Shown in pieces: positions 27,082 to 32,052 of a stretch of 32,052 nt of DNA. A program made the position numbers and the translations under genes. This stretch comes from a virus. How positions within the stretch are numbered: position 1 is the first letter of the stretch; each line of letters begins with the position of its first letter. The stretch lies in IMG/VR virus record IMGVR_UViG_3300020472_000101, positions 1-32,052 of that record; one strand, 5' to 3'. The notes beneath the pieces were generated by a model. That model searched no databases. It was not told the DNA's origin and worked only from the letters and a program-made list of their open reading frames with translations.

Positions 27082-27312
27082 ATGAATATAGAAGAACAGT
27101 TTGATTTGGGAGATTTACTCTTACAAGAAAGAAAATGTAGGGTTTGCAATCAAGTAAAAAATTTAATAGATGGTTATTATAGAACACATAAAAATAGATT
27201 GTCATTACCTTCTTCATATGCATATGAATGTAAGGCATGTACAATAAAAAGAATTGTTAATAGTAGGAAAAATAAGAGACCTTCTAACGAATGGATATAT
27301 CCTGATTGGTAA
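27082..27312 (+). CDS. Small zinc-ribbon-like protein
   Basis: Encodes 76 aa, starting directly after the TAA of the Nfu-like gene. Two C-x-x-C knuckles (C19/C22 in KCRVCNQVK and C50/C53 in ECKACTIKR) flank about 27 residues with an aromatic pair (GYYRTHK). This is the layout of a zinc ribbon or the treble-clef part of HNH-type proteins. No HNH catalytic His-Asn-His series follows: the C-terminus is basic then aromatic (NKRPSNEWIYPDW). It might bind nucleic acid or be a structural zinc protein. An 82-bp gap with a late promoter motif separates it from gp18, so it ends the terminase transcription unit. Confidence 0.75.
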   Translation: MNIEEQFDLGDLLLQERKCRVCNQVKNLIDGYYRTHKNRLSLPSSYAYECKACTIKRIVNSRKNKRPSNEWIYPDW

Positions 27313-27350
27313 TGTTCATGTACTGTTTCCCCAACGTAAAAAGACATTTT

Positions 27351-27358
27351 GATAAATA
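27351..27358 (+). promoter_or_regulatory. Late promoter motif before tail sheath gene
   Basis: GATAAATA (seven of eight bases of TATAAATA) in the only sizeable non-coding gap in the window (27313-27394), 36 bp before the gp18 ATG. No convincing hairpin is seen in this gap. Confidence 0.6.
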
Positions 27359-27382
27359 TTTTTAGAATAAATTTGGATTACG

Positions 27383-27388
27383 AGAGGA
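27383..27388 (+). promoter_or_regulatory. Strong ribosome binding site of gp18
   Basis: AGAGGA within CGAGAGGAATTAAG, 6 bp before the ATG at 27395. It is the clearest Shine-Dalgarno sequence in the window, fitting the high copy number of sheath protein. Confidence 0.7.
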
Positions 27389-27394
27389 ATTAAG

Positions 27395-29686
27395 ATGCCG
27401 ATAAATCTAGCATCTCCTGGAATTGTTGTAAAGGAAGTAGACTTAACTGTAGGAAGAGTCGATCCAACATCAGGAACCGTTGGTGGACTGGTTGGACCTT
27501 TTACAAAAGGACCAGTAGAATTACCAACAGTTATTGCTAATGAGAATGATTTATTAAATACCTTTGGAAAACCAAATAGTATTGATAAACAATATGAAAC
27601 TTGGTTGGTTGCATCATCATTCTTAGCATATGGTGGGGCATTAAGGGTTGTAAGAGCAGACGATGATAATTTATACAATGGAGCAGTTAATACATCAGGT
27701 GTTTCAACTACTGCTGCAGCATTAAAAATTAAGAGTGTTGAGCATTATGAGCAACTTGGTTATGATGATAATACTATTTCAAATATAACTGTCGCAGCAC
27801 GAAATCCTGGTTCTTGGTCTAATGGAATAAGAATAGGAATTATTGATGGAAAAGCAGATCAGTGTTTGGGTGTTAGTAGTATTCCTGCAACTACAAGTGA
27901 TTGGGTTGGATATGGAGTAACGCAAGCAATTTCAGCAACTTTACCTGGAGTTGGTTCAACAACACTTCTTGATGGATACCTAAAAGGAATTATTACTGGA
28001 GTTAGTACTACTGGTTATTCTGCTGCTGGCGACAAGTATACAACAGTTCAAGAAGGAACTTTAGAAATAAAAGTTATTTCTCATGTTTCTGCTGGTAATA
28101 CTGAAACACCTGTAGAATATCAACCAAATGGTGTATACAGATTTACAACTGGAACAGCAACAACTACAGGTCATAACGGCATACAAGTAATGACTAATGC
28201 TGGTGCTACAGTAACTTCTTTAGGTTCTACCGTACATTCTTCTGAAGATTGGTTCGATAAGCAAGTTCTTTATACTTCATCAGGAAATCCTGGAGTAGCA
28301 AGTACAATAACTACTATTCAATGGAGTTCAATTGTAGATAGACCAACTACTACAGAATTTGCTGTAGATAGAGGTGCTAAGAATGATGAACTTCATGTTG
28401 TAGTAATTGATGGTGAAGGAAAAGTTAGTGGAAATGCTGGAACAATTTTAGAGAGGCATACAGGTCTTTCTAAGGCAAAAGATGCTGAATTCTCAGCAGG
28501 TTCTCCTTCTTATTGGAGAAAGTATCTTAAGAATAACTCATCTTATATCTTTGGTGGAGGAGCTCCTATAGGAATTACTACATCTGGATTTAGTTCAGGT
28601 TGGACTAAGCAAGCAGACCAAGCATGGGATCAAGATGCAGATGGCATCATATTTGGTTCAAGTGGTACTAAGAATTATAAGATAGTTAACGGTGAAGATT
28701 ATAAGAGAAATCTAAATGCTGACGGTACAGTCGGTGTTATAACAACAGGAGGATTAACAGCATCTGTTGCTAAACTAGCAACTGGATATAAACTCTTTGA
28801 GAATGCTGATAATTATGCTGTAGATTTCTTACTTATGGGATCTGCAAATCATGTTAAAACAGAAGCACAGTCATTAGCAAATCAAGTTATTGCTGTTGCT
28901 GACATTAGAAAAGATGCACTTGCATTCATCAGTCCATATAGAGGAGCATTCCTTACTGATACTTCAGTTGGATCTGTTACAGTCAATAATGATGAGACAA
29001 TAACGAATAATGTTGTTGGTTTCTACTCACCATTAACATCTTCATCATATGCAGTATTCGATAGTGGATACAAGTATATGTTTGATAGATTTGATAATGC
29101 ATTTAGATATGTTCCATTGAATGGAGATCTTGCAGGGTTATGTGTTAGAACTGATATCACTAATTTCCCATGGTTCTCTCCAGCAGGAACTGCAAGAGGA
29201 GCAATTTTGAATGCAGTAAAACTAACTTACAATCCATCTAAATCTCAAAGGGATCTTCTATATACCAATAGAATTAACCCTGTAATCTTCTCACCAGGAT
29301 CTGGAATTATCTTATTCGGTGATAAAACTGGACTTGGAAGATCATCAGCATTTGATAGAATTAACGTTCGTAGATTATTCTTATATCTCGAAAATGCAAT
29401 TTCTTCTGCTGCTAAGGATCAACTCTTCGAATTTAATGATGAAATTACAAGAACAAACTTTGTAAATATTGTTGAACCTTTCTTACGTGATGTTCAGGCT
29501 AAGCGAGGAATTCAGGATTATGTTGTTATCTGTGATGAGACAAATAACACTGCTGCTGTTATAGATAATAATGAGTTTGTGGCTGACATCTTCATTAAAC
29601 CAGCAAGGTCGATTAACTTCATCGGTCTAACCTTCGTTGCCACCAGAACTGGTGTTGCTTTTGAAGAAGTAATTGGTAACGTTTAA
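27395..29686 (+). CDS. gp18: Contractile tail sheath protein gp18
   Basis: Homologue of T4 gp18, which forms the contractile sheath around the tail tube. It has 763 aa against 659 in T4. The N-terminus (LASPGIVVKEVDLT, then LVGPFTKGPVELPTV and LLNTFGKPN) matches the T4 opening, with its LLSPGIELKE and LVNTFGQP. The C-terminal third is most conserved: FDRINVRRLFLYLENAI (T4 FDRINVRRLFNMLKTNI), CDETNNTAAVIDNNEFVADI, PARSINFIGLTFVATRTG and FEEVIGNV at the end. The extra length lies in the variable surface-exposed middle (about residues 130-400), rich in Gly, Ser and Thr. It has a late promoter motif and a strong ribosome site of its own. Confidence 0.96.
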   Translation: MPINLASPGIVVKEVDLTVGRVDPTSGTVGGLVGPFTKGPVELPTVIANENDLLNTFGKPNSIDKQYETWLVASSFLAYGGALRVVRADDDNLYNGAVNTSGVSTTAAALKIKSVEHYEQLGYDDNTISNITVAARNPGSWSNGIRIGIIDGKADQCLGVSSIPATTSDWVGYGVTQAISATLPGVGSTTLLDGYLKGIITGVSTTGYSAAGDKYTTVQEGTLEIKVISHVSAGNTETPVEYQPNGVYRFTTGTATTTGHNGIQVMTNAGATVTSLGSTVHSSEDWFDKQVLYTSSGNPGVASTITTIQWSSIVDRPTTTEFAVDRGAKNDELHVVVIDGEGKVSGNAGTILERHTGLSKAKDAEFSAGSPSYWRKYLKNNSSYIFGGGAPIGITTSGFSSGWTKQADQAWDQDADGIIFGSSGTKNYKIVNGEDYKRNLNADGTVGVITTGGLTASVAKLATGYKLFENADNYAVDFLLMGSANHVKTEAQSLANQVIAVADIRKDALAFISPYRGAFLTDTSVGSVTVNNDETITNNVVGFYSPLTSSSYAVFDSGYKYMFDRFDNAFRYVPLNGDLAGLCVRTDITNFPWFSPAGTARGAILNAVKLTYNPSKSQRDLLYTNRINPVIFSPGSGIILFGDKTGLGRSSAFDRINVRRLFLYLENAISSAAKDQLFEFNDEITRTNFVNIVEPFLRDVQAKRGIQDYVVICDETNNTAAVIDNNEFVADIFIKPARSINFIGLTFVATRTGVAFEEVIGNV

Positions 29687-29693
29687 TTCCACT

Positions 29694-29706
29694 AGAGGTA
29701 TAAAAA
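29694..29706 (+). promoter_or_regulatory. gp19 ribosome site with overlapping late-promoter-like TATAAAAA
   Basis: AGAGGT (29694-29699) lies 10 nt before the gp19 ATG. It overlaps TATAAAAA (29699-29706), one base different from the late consensus TATAAATA. Initiation there would give a transcript with almost no leader and without the AGAGGT, so the ribosome-site reading is the more likely of the two. Confidence 0.5.
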
Positions 29707-29709
29707 ACT

Positions 29710-30303
29710 ATGGCAACACGTCAACAACAAAACACCACTCCAATACGGACAATTAGTGATTTTAAAAGTAGATTATCTGGTGGTGGTGCTAGACCGAATC
29801 TATTTGAAGTAGAATTAGCATTTCCCAATGCAGTAGCAATTGATAATGATGTCTTACAGAAATCAAGATTTCTTGTTAAGGCAGCTGCATTACCAGCATC
29901 TACGATTGCTCCTATTGATGTTCCATTCAGGGGTCGTATTTTAAAGATTGCTGGAGACAGAACATTTGAAACTTGGACTATTACAGTTCTTAATGACACA
30001 GACTTCTCTATTCGTTCTGCTTTTGAAAAGTGGATGAATACTATTAACAAAATGTCTGATGCTACTGGAATAGTTGATCCAGAAGCATATCAAAAAGATG
30101 CTGTTGTTAAGCAACTAGATCGTGATGGAAGTGTACTCAGATCTTACAAGTTCTGGGATATTTTTCCAACTAATATCTCTACTATTGATCTAAGTTACGA
30201 AACGACTGATACTCTTGAAGAGTTCACCGTAGAACTACAAGTTCAGTGGTGGGAAGCTTATAAAGGCACTTCTATCTCAGCTGGCGGTGAAGATATCGTC
30301 TAA
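29710..30303 (+). CDS. gp19: Tail tube protein gp19
   Basis: Forms the inner tube through which DNA passes, within the gp18 sheath. It has 197 aa against 163 in T4. Features are an N-terminal polar arm (MATRQQQNTTPIRTISDFKS), ARPNLFEVELAFP, then PASTIAPIDVPFRGRILKIA, FETWTITVLNDTDFSIRSAF and EKWMNTINKM, all characteristic of the T4-type tube fold, and a C-terminal strand LEEFTVELQVQWWEAY. The region KQLDRDGSVLRSYKFWDIFP carries the conserved Y/F-W loop. It follows gp18 by 23 bp, and its stop codon is part of the CTAAATA motif that precedes the portal gene. Confidence 0.95.
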   Translation: MATRQQQNTTPIRTISDFKSRLSGGGARPNLFEVELAFPNAVAIDNDVLQKSRFLVKAAALPASTIAPIDVPFRGRILKIAGDRTFETWTITVLNDTDFSIRSAFEKWMNTINKMSDATGIVDPEAYQKDAVVKQLDRDGSVLRSYKFWDIFPTNISTIDLSYETTDTLEEFTVELQVQWWEAYKGTSISAGGEDIV

Positions 30304-30306
30304 ATA
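30300..30306 (+). promoter_or_regulatory. Late promoter motif (CTAAATA) before portal gene
   Basis: CTAAATA, the late-type motif reported for marine T4-like phages, including the gp19 stop codon TAA (30301-30303) and 31 bp before the gp20 ATG. A TATAAT hexamer follows at 30311-30316. Confidence 0.55.
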
Positions 30307-30310
30307 GTGC

Positions 30311-30316
30311 TATAAT
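30311..30316 (+). promoter_or_regulatory. Possible sigma-70-type -10 box before portal gene
   Basis: An exact TATAAT lies 27 bp before the gp20 ATG. The best -35 candidate about 17-18 bp upstream (GTGAAG) is poor, so a host-type promoter is only a possibility. AGTAGGA (30317-30323) just after it is the likely ribosome site, at a long spacing of 14 nt. Confidence 0.3.
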
Positions 30317-30337
30317 AGTAGGAAAACAAATTATACT

Positions 30338-32011
30338 ATGGCAAGACTTTTTGGCTTTTCTATTGGAGACAAAGAAAAGAAATCAAATTCTATAATATCC
30401 CCTGTCCCCAAGAATAATGAGGACGGGGTTGATAATTATATTACTAGTTCTTTTTATGGTTCTTATTTAGATATTGAAGGGCAATTTCGTACAGAATCGG
30501 ATTTAATAAAAAGATATAGAGAAATGGCATTACACCCAGAGTGTGATGGTGCTATTGAGGATGTTATAAATGAAGCAATAGTTAGTGACTTATATGATTC
30601 TCCTATTGAAATTGAACTTTCCAATTTAAATGCTAGTGATAAATTAAAAAAAATAATTAGAGAAGAATTTAAAAATATTAAAGAAATACTAGATTTTGAT
30701 AAAAAATCCCACGAAATACTTAGAAATTGGTATGTCGATGGGAGATTATTTTATTTCAAAGTAATTGATCAGAAAAAACCTGAAGATGGAATAAAGGATC
30801 TAAGGTATATTGATCCTATGAAGATGCGATATGTTAGACAGGAGAAGAAGAAAGGTAAGAATGATTATATGAATGTAAAAATGAATAGTCAGGGTAATAA
30901 CGAAACAGTTGTGACACCTGAACTTGAAGAATATTTTGTATATACTCCTAAAGCAGTTTATCCAACAGGAAATTTAAGTGGTGGAAATAATGGCAGTAAG
31001 GGCGTTAAGATTGCAAAAGATTCTGTCACATATGTTACTTCAGGACTAGTAGATAGAAATAAAGGAACTTGTCTTTCATATCTTCATAAAGCAATCAAGG
31101 CACTTAATCAACTTAGAATGATTGAAGATAGCCTTGTAATCTATAGATTATCAAGAGCACCAGAGAGAAGAATATTTTATATTGATGTTGGTAATCTTCC
31201 AAAGATTAAAGCAGAACAGTACCTCAAAGAGGTAATGGGTCGTTATAGAAATAAACTGGTATATGATGCAAATACTGGTGAAATTCGTGATGACAGAAAG
31301 TTCATGTCTATGATGGAAGATTTCTGGTTACCACGTAGAGAAGGTGGTAGAGGAACAGAAATTACAACACTTCCTGGTGGACAAAACCTTGGAGAACTTG
31401 CTGACATTGAGTATTTCCAAAAGAAACTTTATAGAGCATTAGGTGTTCCAGAATCTAGAATTGCTGCAGATGGTGGATTTAATTTAGGTCGTTCATCTGA
31501 GATATTAAGAGATGAACTTAAGTTCTCTAAATTTGTAGGACGTTTAAGAAAGCGTTTTGCACATATGTTCACAGATATGCTTAAGACTCAATTAATTCTT
31601 AAGAATATCGTTACTCCTGAAGATTGGGAAGTAATTAGTGAGCATATCCAATATGATTTCTTATATGACAATCAGTTTGCTGAATTAAAAGAAACTGAGA
31701 TGATGAATGAGAGATTAGGAACTCTTGCTACTATTGAACCTTATATTGGTAGGTATTATTCCAATCAATGGGTTCGTAAAAATGTACTTCGTCAAACTGA
31801 TACTGAAATGATAGAAATGGACGAACAAATAGAACAGGAAATTGAAGATGGTATAATACCAGATCCTAGTGCAATTGATCCAATAACTGGAGAACCATTA
31901 CCAGCAGAAGGTGATATGGGAATGATGGGTGAAGTCCCAATGGAACCAGAAATTGATGGTGGAATTACTAATGCTCAGTTAGGAAAAGACACTAAGAAGG
32001 CAGAGATATAA
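30338..32011 (+). CDS. gp20: Portal vertex protein gp20
   Basis: Dodecameric portal of the head, nucleus of prohead assembly and docking site for the gp16/gp17 motor and later gp13/gp14. It has 557 aa against 524 in T4. Conserved blocks include YREMALHPECDGAIEDVINE, NWYVDGRLFYFKVID, LRYIDPMKMRYVR, the segment SYLHKAIKALNQLRMIEDSL, YRLSRAPERRIFYIDVGNLP, DFWLPRREGGRGTEITTLPG, and LYRALGVPESR followed by GRSSEILRDELKF. These are typical of the gp20 marker gene used for marine myovirus surveys. The C-terminal 60 residues are acidic and Pro/Gly/Met-rich (GDMGMMGEVPMEPEIDG). The ATG is preceded by AGTAGGA. A GC-rich hairpin lies in the first 30 codons, and the stop codon is part of a TATAAATA motif. 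Confidence 0.96.
   Translation: MARLFGFSIGDKEKKSNSIISPVPKNNEDGVDNYITSSFYGSYLDIEGQFRTESDLIKRYREMALHPECDGAIEDVINEAIVSDLYDSPIEIELSNLNASDKLKKIIREEFKNIKEILDFDKKSHEILRNWYVDGRLFYFKVIDQKKPEDGIKDLRYIDPMKMRYVRQEKKKGKNDYMNVKMNSQGNNETVVTPELEEYFVYTPKAVYPTGNLSGGNNGSKGVKIAKDSVTYVTSGLVDRNKGTCLSYLHKAIKALNQLRMIEDSLVIYRLSRAPERRIFYIDVGNLPKIKAEQYLKEVMGRYRNKLVYDANTGEIRDDRKFMSMMEDFWLPRREGGRGTEITTLPGGQNLGELADIEYFQKKLYRALGVPESRIAADGGFNLGRSSEILRDELKFSKFVGRLRKRFAHMFTDMLKTQLILKNIVTPEDWEVISEHIQYDFLYDNQFAELKETEMMNERLGTLATIEPYIGRYYSNQWVRKNVLRQTDTEMIEMDEQIEQEIEDGIIPDPSAIDPITGEPLPAEGDMGMMGEVPMEPEIDGGITNAQLGKDTKKAEI
30399..30428 (+). other. GC-rich hairpin near the start of gp20
   Basis: CCCCTGTCC (30399-30407) can pair with GGACGGGG (30421-30428) over 8 bp with a single bulged T, closing a 13-nt loop. 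It starts 61 nt into the gp20 gene and is built from codons scarce elsewhere here (GTC, CCC, GGG). No T-run follows, so it is not a normal terminator. A translational or mRNA-stability role is inferred. Confidence 0.5.
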
Positions 32012-32014
32012 ATA
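32007..32014 (+). promoter_or_regulatory. T4-type late promoter motif after gp20
   Basis: Exact TATAAATA that contains the gp20 stop TAA (32009-32011), 25 bp before the next probable ATG at 32040. It probably begins the prohead protease/scaffold/capsid transcription unit. Confidence 0.65.
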
Positions 32015-32039
32015 AAGAATAGGATTATATTAAATTTTC

Positions 32040-32052
32040 ATGGAAGAAATCG
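32040..32052 (+). CDS. Start of the next gene, cut by window edge
   Basis: An ATG at 32040 opens a frame reading MEEI to the window end. It lies 28 bp after the gp20 stop and behind a late promoter motif; AGGA at 32021-32024 is a possible but distant ribosome site. In T4-like phages the genes after gp20 encode prohead core and protease proteins (gp67, gp68, gp21), so one of these or a small unknown gene is expected. Four codons do not allow identification. Confidence 0.4.

Noticed and set aside
26703-27149. 148-codon minus-strand open frame opposite the three small genes
   Set aside because: It is antisense to the well-supported Nfu domain gene and to coupled plus-strand genes; its translation is low-complexity and resembles no known protein.
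27312-27365. 17-codon mini-ORF (MFMYCFPNVKRHFDKYF) after the zinc-ribbon gene, with TAATG coupling
   Set aside because: It runs through the late promoter motif, has no recognisable features and is short enough to arise by chance.
27313-27394. Terminator or tRNA in the largest intergenic gap
   Set aside because: No GC-rich stem, T-run or cloverleaf could be found; only the late promoter motif and the gp18 ribosome site are supported.

Overview
This window is one contiguous, AT-rich block (roughly 30% GC by eye) of the virion-structure and DNA-packaging region of a T4-like myovirus. Every supported gene is on the + strand, genes are packed with overlaps of 1-14 bp or gaps under about 85 bp, and no cellular housekeeping genes, tRNAs or integrase are present. 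The gene order gp8 ... gp13-gp14-gp15-gp16-gp17-(three small genes)-gp18-gp19-gp20 follows T4 synteny. The rest is the pattern known from marine T4-like phages of picocyanobacteria and related ocean bacteria: a giant YHYH-containing structural protein, a giant DUF4815-type structural protein, loss of recognisable gp9-gp12/fibritin genes, and late promoters of the TATAAATA/CTAAATA type. The host cannot be fixed from this window because no photosynthesis genes are present to decide it; a marine cyanophage-type (Kyanoviridae-like) virus is the best guess.

Layout. Bases 2-9727 hold the 3' 3241 codons of a giant structural protein in the position that gp7 occupies in T4. Bases 9749-11296 encode baseplate wedge gp8. 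Bases 11303-18730 encode a 2475-aa DUF4815-like virion protein. Bases 18727-21477 hold a small coiled-coil protein, a 111-aa beta-rich protein and a 726-aa fibre-like protein built from about 20 copies of a 29-residue repeat. Bases 21477-24585 encode the neck and tail-completion proteins gp13, gp14 and gp15. Bases 24589-26688 encode the terminase subunits gp16 and gp17. Bases 26688-27312 hold three small cysteine-containing genes, the middle one an Nfu/NifU C-terminal-type Fe-S protein. Bases 27395-32011 encode tail sheath gp18, tail tube gp19 and portal gp20. A further gene probably begins at 32040.

How they work together: gp20 is the portal through which gp16/gp17 package DNA. gp13/gp14 close the filled head and gp15 caps the tail made of gp19 tube and gp18 sheath. 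gp8 and the giant proteins build the baseplate and host-recognition apparatus. The motif TATAAATA or a close variant recurs just before gp8, the 111-aa gene, gp18, gp20 and the last partial gene, which suggests late transcription units initiated by phage sigma gp55.

Most notable beyond routine annotation: a perfect 10-bp hairpin plus T-tract resembling an intrinsic terminator inside the fibre gene; a second GC-rich hairpin early in gp20; the Cys-rich/Nfu trio between terminase and sheath; G-x-G-Y beta-repeat inserts shared by gp8, gp14 and both giant proteins; a repeated Cys/His motif in the first giant protein; and late promoters that contain the stop codon of the gene before.
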